From contig JAVVLW010002894.1 in assembly GCA_034401795.1 (NCBI GenBank), positions 26,001 to 90,000 of the forward strand: 64,000 nt of DNA, read 5' to 3'. Positions 1-10,315 of the stretch are shown piece by piece. Below the pieces are notes generated by a model. That model made no database searches. It saw only the letters and a program-made list of their open reading frames with translations, and was not told the origin of the DNA. The DNA comes from Chaetoderma sp. LZ-2023a. Lineage: Eukaryota > Mollusca > Caudofoveata > Chaetodermatida > Chaetodermatidae. Every line of letters starts with the position of its first letter. Position 1 is the stretch's first letter. A program made the position numbers and the translations under genes.

Positions 1-182
1 CAGCGATCGAACGATCCCAACACGAGCGATGTGTGTGTGTGTGCGCGTGTGTGTGTGGTGTGTGTGTGTGTGCATGCGTGCGTGTGTGTGTGAAGCTTAG
101 GTAGAGATCGGTGGGACATAGCTAAAACTGGATTCCACCATTGAGTAGTGGCTTATTTTGTATTTAATGTTGTATATTTTAG
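1..182. repeat. (GT)n microsatellite plus dispersed-repeat fragment in an intron
   Basis: An interrupted GT tract runs from about 31 to 92. The flanking sequences at 6-29 and 92-152 recur at 50,255-50,370 and, inverted, at 4,378-4,470, so this is a copy of a dispersed repeat. The stretch ends in TATATTTTAG, the acceptor of the exon that starts at 183, so it is probably intronic. Confidence 0.6.
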
Positions 183-1129
183 GTGTGTCTACCGGCTCTC
201 AGACTGACCTAGCTCTAGCATCACCGAGAACACCTTCAAGCAGACTGATTAATCCCTTAACACCGAGTACTAGTCCTCGAATAACGGGCATGTCGCCACG
301 GATACCATTCTCTACACCAAGCCCATGCAGTTCAAAAGGTCTCTCAATAAAAGAATGGTTTAGACGTGGCGCTGGCAAATCACCAATAACGGATAACTGG
401 AAAAGTCCAACAAAAGGAAAATCACCAAGAAAGTTGATTATTTCCCCTCAGAAACCGGAAGCATCCAATTTTAATTCAGTGCCTGGGCCGTGTGCTACGA
501 GTGCTATGAGGACCCCTGAAAGAGGTTCATCGACGCTAACAGAATCGCATGTGAAGGCTTGTATGCGGCTGTCATGCAAGCGTAAATTAGTGGATGATAG
601 TCCTGAGCAGTCATTACCGAGTCCCAGGAAAAAACGCCTGTTGTCTGATGGTGTTAGTTTTATTGATCACAAAATATTGTCACCCATTCGCATTCCTTTC
701 CATAACTATGATCATGTGATTTCATCTCCAAAACATTTGACAAATGATTCTGATATTCCAGTGCCTAGTGAAGTTCCTAGATGTGATACTGTTTTTAAGT
801 CCCCTGGACATTGTACTAGTCATGCAACGACCGCTATATCCAGTCCTCTGAGGATATCCATTCCAAGTACATTTAATTCTCCGACTGCTAACTTACCGAA
901 TCTTGTATTGGATGACACTGATCAAAGACACTGCTTATCGCGACATGATTCAGATAAGGAGAATCATACAATGCACAGAGGTTTTGATTGGTTGACAAGA
1001 AAGCGGCTTGATCACTTAAGGGTACATGGTGCTGCACAGAACAATGATACGGAGTCGGATTCTTCACAGTATGAGTCGTCGCAGGATTGCGATTCTGCCG
1101 GACAAAAAGCATCTCCTCTTAAACCTATG
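183..1129 (+). CDS. Penultimate coding exon of a host gene, possible CDT2/DTL-like
   Basis: The frame is open from before 183 to 1144. An acceptor ending TTTTAG sits at 181-182 and a donor ATG|GTAAGG at 1129/1130. I therefore read a 947-nt internal exon that starts in phase 1 and ends in phase 0. The peptide is rich in Ser, Pro and Thr, with many SP/TP pairs and basic clusters, as expected of a disordered, CDK-phosphorylated nuclear protein. No folded domain is visible. Joined to the next exon it gives a C-terminus with a PCNA-interaction motif. Long S/TP-rich tails ending in a PIP box are known for CDT2/DTL, the substrate receptor of the CRL4 ubiquitin ligase. The WD40 part would lie outside the window. 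The exon call is firm; the family name is tentative. Confidence 0.72.
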
Positions 1130-1424
1130 GTAAGGGCGGATTAACCATTTAATAATTAAGAAACCTTGGTTCTTAGCTGTTCAGTGTCAGGAATGACCTC
1201 ATAGCGGAACATGCTATTGCAGTCACTGGTAAAAATAGCTTTTTCACTTCTTGGAGCAATCTGAATAGTGGGAGATTTTATATTGACATGAATTATACGG
1301 CCATAGGGTGAGCTATTACTGTGCACATTGCGGAATGAAAATCTGCAAATAGATTTTACACATGTATAATAATATTAAAGCAGACTAACTAAACTTAACT
1401 AGGCTTTCTTTTGCAAAAAGCTGT

Positions 1425-1637
1425 TTAACACGTTCACCGATAAATTGCTCATATCTCAATCTCAGGGCAGGCAAACAGGAAAGCTGTTGAATATCCTGTA
1501 TTTAATATAACTGGAAACCATCGCTGGTCTTATTAGGCAGCAACGGCTTCCAGTCATTATTTTCAGAATATTCAACGGAATATGTTATGCATCGTAAAGA
1601 ATTTACCTTTTCCGGGATTTGTCATTGAAACGGTTAA
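1425..1637. mobile_element. TTAA-flanked palindromic MITE (core type 2)
   Basis: TTAA at 1,425-1,428 and 1,634-1,637 bounds an element whose ends read roughly CACGTTCAC and its complement. The centre is a palindrome of the form CTGTTGAATAT...GACTGGAA / TTCCAGT...ATATTCAAC. The TTAA target and terminal pattern suggest mobilisation by a piggyBac-like transposase; no transposase is present. Confidence 0.6.
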
Positions 1638-1710
1638 TGTCTAAATTTGGTCAAGAAAATTTAAATATATGCTTATGCTTATTAAATATAGTTTTGCAGG
1701 CCTAGTGAAT

Positions 1711-1790
1711 AATACTTTTGAAAATTTACCACTGGAATGACTGGCTCGGTTATTCCATTACTAAATTTTCAAAAATAGTCTTGTCCTGCA
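1711..1790. mobile_element. Decayed MITE with GGAATGACTGGCTCG core (core type 1)
   Basis: The sequence runs from TTTGAAAATTTACCACTGG through GAATGACTGGCTCG to the partial complement ending AAATTTTCAAAAATAGTC. The same palindromic core recurs near 3.66, 20.2, 20.85, 21.05, 46.25, 46.45, 47.9 and 51.3 kb. Confidence 0.6.
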
Positions 1791-1912
1791 ATGGACCGCT
1801 GCAGGGGCCGGTTCTGGTGGGCTTGACCGGTGAAGGGTTAAATAGATGAAGACGTCTTTACCTGATAAATTTACATTATGTAAATATGTTATGTTTTGCT
1901 TTATTATTTCAG

Positions 1913-1975
1913 AGTCCCGTTCCGGGTGTGAGATCTATAATGACGTATTTTAAACCAAAGAGCATGGCTCCGTAA
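1913..1975 (+). CDS. Terminal exon encoding a PIP-box C-terminus
   Basis: After TTATTTCAG the frame continues in phase 0 for 20 codons and stops with TAA at 1,973-1,975. It contains VRSIMTYFKPKS. The hydrophobic residue followed two positions later by YF, with basic residues after, is the PCNA-interacting-peptide layout, with Val in place of the usual Gln. As I recall it, the CDT2/DTL C-terminal PIP box has the same arrangement, also without Gln and with I-x-T-Y-F. The splice sites, phase match and stop position all support a real last exon. The CDT2 assignment depends on this short motif and the S/TP-rich exon before it. Confidence 0.65.
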   Translation, partial: SPVPGVRSIMTYFKPKSMAP

Positions 1976-2020
1976 CCAGGGCATGATCTAGCTACACTTT
2001 CTTGCATACAATTTGTAGAT

Positions 2021-2026
2021 AATAAA
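2021..2026 (+). terminator. AATAAA polyadenylation signal
   Basis: AATAAA lies 46 bases after the TAA of the terminal exon, a plausible poly(A) signal for a short 3' UTR. Confidence 0.5.
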
Positions 2027-2069
2027 ACCTATTACATACTATTGATTTAAACATGCTGCTAAGTTTTCC

Positions 2070-2422
2070 TTAAAAGTGCATATTCACACTAATATGCTTG
2101 AAAATAAAATTGATACAATTTTATGCTTTCAGAGGCGTAAATTGCATGCCTAGATGTAATGAAACGAAATAAATTTCAACATGTGATGTTTTCATTTCGT
2201 ATAAATTAATATAATTTTTAAAGTTGTGAAATTGAGTTAGAGACACGCGCCCTTAATTCAAATTCACAACTAAAAAATGTATATTAATTTATGCTTTATT
2301 AAATCATCATCTGTTAAGATTTGTTTCGTTTCATTACATTGAGGTACATAATTTAAGCCTCTAAATATATACAATTTTAACAATTATATTTTCAAGCATT
2401 TGGTGTGAATATGCACCTTTAA
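2070..2422. mobile_element. Foldback MITE with long inverted repeats and TTAA ends
   Basis: The left arm from TTAAAAGTGCATATTCACAC is an imperfect reverse complement of the right arm ending GTGTGAATATGCACCTTTAA. The arms are about 100 bases or more and include a shared GTAATGAAACGAAA segment. TTAA at both ends again fits piggyBac-type target use. Confidence 0.65.
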
Positions 2423-2610
2423 CGCTTTCACTGATGAATTCCCCATATCTCGTTTTCAAGGCAACCATACAGGAAAACTGTTGAATATTTTGAAATTAAT
2501 TTGACTGGAAGCTCTTGCTTGCAGTTAAATTAATTTCAAAATATTTAACAGAATAAGTTTTATATCGTAAAGAATTTACTTTTTCAGGGATTTGTCGGTG
2601 AGATGGTTAA
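2419..2610. mobile_element. TTAA-flanked palindromic MITE (core type 2) abutting the foldback element
   Basis: It starts at the same TTAA that ends the preceding element and ends at TTAA 2,607-2,610. The centre is the TGTTGAATATTTTGAAATTAA / complement palindrome. Confidence 0.6.
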
Positions 2611-3655
2611 TGGTTTGTCTGAAAATCATTTCTTTTTTAGAGATAACATCGACGAATACTTGTCAAATTATCCAATTGTTTCATTTGGAACTCTTTTGTT
2701 GTAAGTTTCTATTATGTATTCAGAATTAAATTAGTTGTGTCTAGCTATAGATATTTTCTGTTGATAATTTACCTTCTACCTACTCAGAATATTTGATGAA
2801 ATTTCAATGTATTGACCATAGGACTAGGAAGAAGCCTATTATTATTTTGGTCCAATGCGTCTTTCCAACTGTGTGTGTGTGTGTGTGCGTGCGTGCGTGC
2901 GCGTGCGTGTGTGCGCATGCGTGCATTCGCCTGCATGTACGTGCATTCAGATTTTTGGTCATCGTTAGGTAACTTAGCTTCTACTTGGGGGTACGTTGCT
3001 GAAACTTCATGTGGAGGCTAGAAAGAAGGCTATTATATTTTTAGACCAGTGCCTCCATACCTACATTTTTCTAACCATGTATCCATCCGTACATCAACAA
3101 CCAAAATAGCTGTTGTTGCATGGGAATCATGTGATTTTGAATAGTTATTAGTCAGCTGCCATGCAAAATGTTGTTTTCTCATACACAGATCTCTTACTCT
3201 ATTGGCTGCTATGTACTGTCCCCTGAAGAATAATGCTCACTTTAAGCAGACATGACTGAAAGAATGATAAACCTCCGGTTTTCTTTTTACCAAGCCTAAA
3301 TTTTTATTGATATATTTTTAAAAAGATGCGCATGTTCAAAATTGGATATATCGGCTGCCATCTTTCATTATTTTATCTATAGTTAGTGAATGAATGTCAG
3401 TCTTTAGCTATTTCAAATATTGTTGCCGTATGTTAGTGATGCGGGCCTATTATTCCATATTTTGCAATTATGCAATATAATTTAGAAATGTCCAATTGCA
3501 AATTGTGTCAGTGCCATGCTCATAAGATTTTTTTCTTACAGTATTAGCAAACATATCCATGCTACGTTGACAATGATGATAATGTTAACCATTTTATGGT
3601 AACGTTTGTGCCAGAAAATCAAAATCTGTCCTCACAGAATGTTAATTTCAAGACC
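2611..3655. other. AT-rich intergenic DNA with a (GT)n tract
   Basis: A GT/GCGT tract occupies about 2,871-2,937. I see no coding exon or structured element in the rest. Confidence 0.5.
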
Positions 3656-3780
3656 AAGGTAAGACTATTTTTGAAAATTTACCACTAGAATAACTGGCTC
3701 GACTATCGAGCCAGTCATTCCAGTGATAAATTTCCAAAAATAATCTTATCTTGGCCTGTAATTGAACATTTTTCAACACA
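3656..3780. mobile_element. MITE fragment, core type 1
   Basis: A near-perfect palindrome around ACTGGCTCGA-CTAT-CGAGCCAGT, flanked by the family's AAGACTATTTTTGAAAATTTACCA and its complement. Confidence 0.65.
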
Positions 3781-3927
3781 AAGCATAATCTGATTTTGAC
3801 AGGCTTGACCATTAACGTGCTAATGGGGATGTTTTTATGTTTATCTCTTAATCCTGCCGTATCTTGCGATTGACTGGGACCATCCATAGGGACACGATTA
3901 CCATTATCATGCTGAGGCACTATGTTG

Positions 3928-4311
3928 TAGGGCTGCAACAATACACTAAGCCATGATATGTATGCATCGCGATATTTGTTTCACGATGCAATACATAACT
4001 ATATACATTTACATGAATGATGTATGGGTTTTAAGTAAATAAGTGCATTTTGATGTTATATTTCCTCACTAATAGCATCTGCACAACTAGTATTATGCCA
4101 TTTACTGCACATAGTAATGGATCAGTTGGAATTGATATTCGCAGTAATAGGAAATTTACACATTAAACTCTTTTTACTAAATTTTAAACACAAATCAAAT
4201 TATAAAATTCTCTTTACATGTATCACAATTCTTGTAAAAGTGTATCACATACATCACGATACGGGAAAAGTATCATAATACGTGATGTATCAATGAATCG
4301 TTGCAGCCCTA
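3928..4311. mobile_element. Non-autonomous hAT element with perfect 8-bp target duplications
   Basis: The termini are TAGGGCTGCAAC and GTTGCAGCCCTA, perfect inverted repeats of 12 bases. They are flanked by CTATGTTG at 3,920-3,927 and 4,312-4,319. The 384-bp interior is AT-rich and noncoding. Eight-base duplications and TAGGG-type ends are hallmarks of hAT elements. Confidence 0.88.
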
Positions 4312-4951
4312 CTATGTTGTCACTACAGCCTAGGCCAGAAATCATGATCACTTAGTACATTCAATGGACCTTTTCAATTTTAGCTATTCCCCTCCCATCT
4401 CTATCTAAGCTCCACCCACGCCTCGCTCGTGTTGGGATCAAACGATCTCTGAACTTCCTGACTATCAATTTCCAGAAAACTATACAGGTAAGCTGTTGGA
4501 TATTTTGAAACTAATTTGACTGGGTGCTGTTGCTGCCATAGTCATATTAGTTTCAAAATATTCAACAGCATGTTTATTAATTAGCCGACATACAATTTGT
4601 ATAACGTGTTGGACTATTAAGTGTTAAAGACGGGCCAAATAGAATCATTTATGACGTCATCCTACATGCTTAGCTGATTATGATGTCATGTGATGTCTGA
4701 TTGATAGAGGGATATTCTGGAAAGGTGAATTGTGTTAATGTTATTAACATGGCATAATTATGATGTCCTTGAGCAGTCTGTCATATTCTTGGCAGGACTG
4801 ATTTTGATATTATAGTTAATCAATTTGATTAAATTTATTATAATATCATAATGATTCCATGCAAAGACAAGAGTTACTAAACTCACCCAAAAGAATTTGT
4901 CCAATGATGTCATCAGTACTGTAACCATTCCCCCGACAAATCCATGGTACT
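4312..4951. repeat. Inverted dispersed-repeat copy and a type 2 palindrome
   Basis: 4,378-4,470 is the reverse-complement counterpart of the repeat at 6-152. A type 2 palindromic core follows at about 4,490-4,570. The rest, to 4,951, is AT-rich with nothing recognised. Confidence 0.5.
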
Positions 4952-5046
4952 GCATCGAACCATGCTACCGAGTCAGATTCTTCGCAGTATGAGTCATCGC
5001 GGGATTGCGATTCTGCTGGACCCTATGGTATGGGCGAATTAACCAT
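4952..5046 (+). pseudogene. Decayed partial duplicate of the 183-1129 exon
   Basis: The sequence matches the last about 90 bases of the exon ending at 1,129 and the first bases of its intron. It includes the TCAGATTCTTCGCAGTATGA stretch and the ATTAACCATTTAA after the donor. An internal deletion of about 22 bases and a donor change from GTAAGG to GTATGG show it is not functional. Intron sequence is included, so it arose at the DNA level, not by retroposition. Confidence 0.8.
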
Positions 5047-5246
5047 TTAACCCCTCATTGACCAATCCCTGAAAAAGTATTTTCTTTACAATATAGAACT
5101 TATTCTTGAATATTTTAAAATTAATTTAACTGGAAGCCTAATGCAGCAATGGCTTCCAGTAAAATTAATTTCAAAATAGTCAACATTTTTCCTGTATGGT
5201 TGTCTAGAAAATGAGGTATGGGGAAAATGGAAAGTGAAAGGGTTAA
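5047..5246. mobile_element. TTAA-flanked palindromic MITE (core type 2)
   Basis: TTAA at 5,047-5,050 and 5,243-5,246; ends CCCCTCATTG and GTGAAAGGG. The centre is a palindrome around TTTAACTGGAAGCC / GGCTTCCAGT. The left TTAA corresponds to an unoccupied TTAA at 1,149-1,152 in the parental exon-intron sequence. Confidence 0.75.
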
Positions 5247-6200
5247 ACCATATCGTGACAACACAACACTAATTTTGACAACACTAGTCTAATCAACCAA
5301 GCTTAGTGTGACCGTGTTAGAGTCTCAGCTTTATCAACAATGACGACAAACGGAAACTGTGGCCAGTATTTAATTCCATTGAATCCTTATTGTTGTCACT
5401 AGTGTATAAATAAATGGCATTACTGTTAAGCTAACTAGTACATTGATTTTTTAGCTATTTAGTTGGTTTCTCTATATTAGTAATATTAGTAACATATATA
5501 TTCAGTAAATTGTGTACATGATTGTGTTTTTCCGGTATATTAATTTTGTTATTTTTTAAATCATGATTAAATTTGATTAGTTTTCCAGATATGGTGTTAG
5601 CTTATTTATTACCATCCAGATAATGTAGATTCACCATTATGGGGGTGGATTAATGTAATCTATGAGAGAAAAGATGTAAGATTCCAGGGGACATTTTACT
5701 ATTGGTATTTGTTCAGTAAGTATGGCACAAGTGTTACATGTAGCACACTGATTGGTCTGTTAGGGTGACCATAGCAGGATTCCACAACTGGGTGTGAACC
5801 GAAGAAATCTAAAAAATCCGAAAACGTCTTGGAATGTGACAAAAACAGGAGTGCAATTTTCTGCAACCCCTGAATTGTCTGCAACCCCTAATTGCTCTTG
5901 TTCACCTTGGTAAAGCCAGACCCAAGTGTGTTCCCGTTTTTTGCGGTCTAAGTTATTGTAACGGGACGATGAGTTTGGAGTCCCGCACTTATGGATGGAT
6001 AGATAAACTGACGGATATTAGCTCCATCTGTCATTTGGATCGATGGATTGACAGATGGACGGATGGATTGCTGATTAGTATCCTGCCAAGTAGATGGATG
6101 GATCGATGGCTGGATGGGTGAACATTTCGTACAGGTGGACTACTTGACAGACAGACGGATGGCTAGCTCTAGTCGTGCGGCTTCATATGTACCGGATCAT
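5247..6200. other. Intergenic DNA with degenerate GATGGA repeats
   Basis: From about 5,985 to 6,165 the sequence is built of variants of ATGGATGGA, TGACGGAT and ACAGATGGA, a decayed minisatellite. Nothing else was recognised. Confidence 0.5.
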
Positions 6201-6253
6201 CATCTGAGAATAACAGAACAATATTATTTTGTCCACACGCCATTCTAGTCACT

Positions 6254-6619
6254 ATGGATGTTACATCGCTATACACCAACATCCCTCACACTGAAGGACT
6301 CGGAGCTGTTTCCCAACATCTACGAGTACATGGCTGCCCCGGCACATTAACACCACAGAGATTACTCACATTACTTAAAATAGTGCTCACCTGCAACAAC
6401 TTTGAGTTTAATGATGAACATTATCTCCAAATTGGCGGCACAGCCATGGGTACGAAACTAGCACCGAGCTACGCCATCATCTTCATGGCCCAACTAGAAG
6501 AAAAACTACTTAGGACAGCTGAAGTACAGCCAGCCCTATATTACCGCTACATCGATGATATTTTTATAATCTGGACCAAAGGATCCGACTCACTGGAAAA
6601 TTTCATAACACATGAATAA
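6254..6619 (+). pseudogene. Penelope-type reverse transcriptase fragment
   Basis: The 121-residue frame opens with MDVTSLYTNIPH (RT motif A, catalytic Asp in DVTSLYTN). It continues to GTAMGTKLAPSYA (motif B) and YRYIDDIFIIW, the YxDD catalytic motif C. These three motifs in this wording are diagnostic of Penelope-like RTs. After the TAA at 6,617-6,619 homologous sequence continues in shifted frames through 6,867, including the LGFDLYTKPTD region, so the gene is broken rather than short. Confidence 0.85.
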
Positions 6620-6868
6620 TGCGCACCCGACAATCAAATTCACAGCAGAAAAATCCACAGAATCCATCAATATTCTGGACACCAGTGTTTATTCTCCCAA
6701 ATAGACACTTAGGCTTCGACCTCTACACCAAACCAACAGATACACACGGGTATCTACATTACTCATCTGCCCATCCAAAATCTTCTAAACAAGCGAGCCC
6801 ATACGGACAATTTCTGAGACTACGAAGAATCTGCAGTAGAGAAACATTTTCTCGAAAATGCTCATGAA

Positions 6869-7597
6869 ATGGTACACCACTATGCAATAAGAGGATATCC
6901 AACAGATACCCTCATTACCAGCCTACACAGAGCAATTCAACAAAACCGTAAAGACCTACTCCTGCCTAAACCAACTAAGGAAATCAACACTCGGATACCA
7001 TGTATCACTGATTTCCACCAACACAGCAAACTAGCCCAAAAAATAATCCAACGCCATTGGCCACAACTACAGTCAAGCCCAAAATGTCGGGCCACATTTA
7101 CAGAGACACTTATCTTTGGCCACAGACGCAATCCATCCTTTAAGGACACATTGGTCAATGCTAAATTCACAGACCCAAGGAAATTTGGGCAACAAGGGAA
7201 AAGCATAGCGAACCCTATACATCCATGCGCCAAAAACAACTGCATATTTTGTAAAAACAGGAACAGCACAAACTGTTTCAAAAGCTCACACACTGGGCTA
7301 AAATATTACATCAAAACAAAAACATTCTGCCACACCATGAATGTCATTTACTTACTCACCTGCAAGAAATGCCTTAAACAATATGTAGGTGAAACTAAAC
7401 GGGAATTCCAGGTTCGCATCAAAGAACACATCAGGGATATTAAAAACAACAAAGACACACCTGTAGCACAACATTTTAATCTTCCCAACCACGGACTCAC
7501 AGATGTCAACCACAGAATCATTGAAGTATTACGTCACGATCCCGCAAGGACCGCGAAAAATTCTGGATTCATCAACTACATTGTATGGATCCAATAG
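6869..7597 (+). pseudogene. Penelope element linker and GIY-YIG endonuclease
   Basis: From about residue 157 the frame reads NVIYLLTCKKCLKQYVGET, matching the GIY-YIG family with a CxxC insertion, followed by R and E residues (REFQVRIKEH). A Cys-rich stretch (CAKNNCIFCKNRN) precedes it, as in Penelope endonucleases. The expected C-terminal WIHQLH...GIN segment is present in the next frame at about 7,560-7,625, so a frameshift near 7,550 replaces the true end. In the family this domain nicks target DNA to prime reverse transcription. Confidence 0.85.
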
Positions 7598-7787
7598 GCA
7601 TCAATCACGCAGATTGGTAATCATCATCTACCTCTGGTAGTAAAACTTTTATTGATTATTTTGTATAAGGTATAGAAATCATTGTTTACCATCTGAGCTG
7701 TCAGCACAGAATGATGTTTTATTTCAATAAATAATAATTGTTAATAATAGCAAATTTATTAATAATATTTTAATTATCATCATGAGG

Positions 7788-7843
<56 letters not shown>

Positions 7844-7845
7844 TT
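7788..7845. repeat. (ATT)n microsatellite
   Basis: About 18 uninterrupted ATT units just downstream of the Penelope remnant. Confidence 0.95.
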
Positions 7846-7865
7846 TATGATTATAATCATTTCAG

Positions 7866-8255
7866 TCCCAGTCAAGTTGTTTTCAAATAATCATTTAGCA
7901 TGACTACTTCTAAAGTTCTAAGAGCAGTCAAACAAATTAAATACCATCATTATTCTTTAAGGGCGTAGTCAAATTAGTTTCAACATAATCATTTAGCATG
8001 ACCACTTCTGAGAGTAGTCACACAGTTTTCAAATTAAATACATTACTTCAAGCACTGTTAAATTAGTTTCAAAATAATCATTCAGCATGACTACCTCTAA
8101 GAGCAGTCACACCGTTTGCAAATTAAATATCATCATTATTATTTCAGGCGCAGTCAAATTGGTTTCAAAGTAATCATTGACATAAGATCAATCACACTGC
8201 TTTCAAATTAGATGGCTTCAAATTATTCTCTACAAATGTTTCAATAAATAATTAA
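7866..8255. repeat. Degenerate tandem repeat of about 100 bases
   Basis: About four diverged units share CAGTCAAATTAGTTTCAAAAT, AATCATTTAGCATGACTAC, TAAGAGCAGTCACAC and TTTTCAAATTAAAT in the same order. Confidence 0.7.
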
Positions 8256-8276
8256 GAGCAAATTTGTGATTACCTG

Positions 8277-8350
8277 AGAATAACTGAACAATATGATTTT
8301 GTATAAGGTGTAGAAATCGTCGTTTACCATCTGAGCTGTTCGCACAGAAT
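8277..8350 (+). repeat. Second copy of Penelope boundary sequence
   Basis: TGAGAATAACTGAACAATAT matches the start of the Penelope remnant near 6,205. ATTTTGTATAAGGTGTAGAAATC through the run before CACAGAATGAT matches 7,661-7,715 after its end. The two outer edges are joined here. Confidence 0.6.
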
Positions 8351-8798
8351 GATTCTAGATTTCACGACAACCTTGCTTCAAGACTTTGTTTTCTGTTATC
8401 CTCATGGCAACCACTTGACCAGTTTTTACAAGTTGTGTGTGTGTGTGTGTGTGTTGGTGGTGGTGGAAGGGATAGGGAGAGGGGCATTGGTTCATATATT
8501 ACAATACACCTATACACAGGCTGGGTGTGGGATTTGAAGTGACATATTTCACTCAGTTATTTTAACCTGTCTTAACAGTATTATTATTATATTAACTGGT
8601 ATACATAAACTAACATATATTACTTTAACACATTAATAATAAATTTATCCTAAAAATGGTTATCAATTAAAATCTAAAATAGTATACAAGGAGTCATTAC
8701 ATTCATAAATTACATGGCTTATTATGTAACAGATAAATGGTTATTTCTCTCTTTGACTGCATGGTCATAGCTCCAATATAAATATACACATTTCAATA
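8351..8798. other. AT-rich DNA with a short (GT)n tract
   Basis: A pure GT run lies at about 8,432-8,454. Nothing else recognised. Confidence 0.5.
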
Positions 8799-9008
8799 TT
8801 AACCCATTCAGGCTGGTAGTCACAAGTTACAATTTATTCTTACCTTATATTAAATTCTACTGTATATTTTAAATACAATCTGACTGAATGTTGAATCGCC
8901 TCAGGCAAGACAACATTTCTGTCATGGTATCTTAAAAATATTCAGTAGATTCAATTTTAGCAAGAGATAAATATCATGTTTTCAGGATGTTGGCATTGAA
9001 AGGGTTAA
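8799..9008. mobile_element. TTAA-flanked MITE
   Basis: TTAACCCATTCAGGC at the left and CATTGAAAGGGTTAA at the right delimit about 210 bases. The degenerate interior palindrome (GACTGAATGTTGAAT... / ...ATATTCAGTAGATT) follows the type 2 layout. Confidence 0.6.
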
Positions 9009-9512
9009 TCATTCATTTAGAGACTCGGATGTCAACAATGGTCAAGTAATTACTGGCTTTCATCTATTTACATTATTATATACAAGCAGCTTATCAATGA
9101 AATAAATGCAATGAGAACTATATCATGCAATACATTATCTAGGAAATAAAATAAATTAAACCTGTTTGAGCAACCACCTGCCCTTTGGGCCAATAACATG
9201 GTGGTTCTTTAAGACGGTGGTCTCTTAACCACCTGTGTTAAAGAACTACATTTTATTGCTCCAAAGGAATTTCTTATCACAGCTCACTCTTTTAAGAGAG
9301 CATATAGTGGCTACATTTTTGTGCCCATAAGGTGGTCCCTCAAGACAGGGTATAGTTATCTAATTTTTACTGTGTGATATTATCTCCACATAGATACTGT
9401 TAGTATGCACGTTAGAATCATTGCCTTTCCAGATAATACTGCACTGTTAGGTCATGTCACCTTGAAGGTAATACTTTAAAACCATGACTGCCATCGACCA
9501 ATCAAAATTTAG

Positions 9513-9546
<34 letters not shown>

Positions 9547-10315
9547 GGTCAATCAAGTGAATTGAACTCCAACATTGGCCAATCAGATTTGAGCTTTTGT
9601 TAGTGTGTGAATATGTGTCTGGTTCAAATACTGATGCAGGCCTGGGGCCAGTTACATTTAAATGTAGCTAGTTAATGTTGCATTGGACTGCCAGTGACAT
9701 TCCTTGAGCAATGGTCAATTTCAATTAAATCTGATGGGTCGTATCAATAGGGCATACAGAGCCAAGAATAGTCAAGCCAATCTGAATGGGCGATGTGGCT
9801 GGTAGCCAGCTTAAATTTTTTGTGATTTTTAGATGTGTATAAAACATCTCCAAAGCCTCTTAGCCGATTGCTTTTAAGCCCAAGAAACTTCATCTAGGAA
9901 AAGATCTGCACCAAGTTTATTCATGAGCACATGGGCAATTTCTTTAGTGGCCATCTTGGATGACCGGGTTTTAATAAAAACTTGAGAACAGCTGATGAGA
10001 TTGTGCCAAAATTTTGAAAACATGATTAGTGACTAAGGGACATTCAGGTTTTCTCAAGGGAAGCTGATTCATGCAAAAGCATGGACACCATTGTTCAATC
10101 AAAATTGAGCTTTTGTTAATTGATGCATTTTGAAAGTAAATGACGATATATAAGTTTTGGTGGGTGTTAAATTTTACAGTTTAGAATTGGATTGATCCAT
10201 CAGGTTCTTCAAACAAAGATGATTGACAAAGACAATTAACTGTGAAAATAATTGCCATTTATAATTAACATCAAATGTTACTTGGGGGTCTACAGGAGGT
10301 GGTGCCATTCTTAAG
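9009..10315. other. Noncoding DNA with small repeat traces
   Basis: 9,140-9,360 contains inverted ACCACCTG / CAGGTGGT-like motifs of a probable old DNA transposon. A (TA)n tract is at 9,514-9,543. CAATCAAAATTGAGCTTTTGTTA-like sequence near 9,500-9,600 recurs near 10,095. No gene recognised. Confidence 0.4.

Larger units (their letters stand above)
1130..1912 (+). other. Intron between the two exons, carrying MITEs
   Basis: GTAAGG donor to TTATTTCAG acceptor. It holds a TTAA-flanked MITE at 1,425-1,637 and a decayed copy of a second palindromic core from about 1,711 to 1,790. Confidence 0.65.
6205..7625 (+). mobile_element. Penelope-like retroelement, 5'-truncated and frameshifted
   Basis: The segment encodes the C-terminal half of a Penelope-type reverse transcriptase followed by a linker and a GIY-YIG endonuclease, the gene order typical of animal Penelope-like elements. 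The upstream RT fingers are missing, so the copy is truncated near 6,205. At least three reading-frame breaks and an internal TAG make it non-functional. Short pieces of its boundaries recur at 7,661-7,715 and 8,277-8,350. Confidence 0.85.

Noticed and set aside
2812-3021. Cys/Val-rich small protein
   Set aside because: Translation of a GT/GCGT tract.
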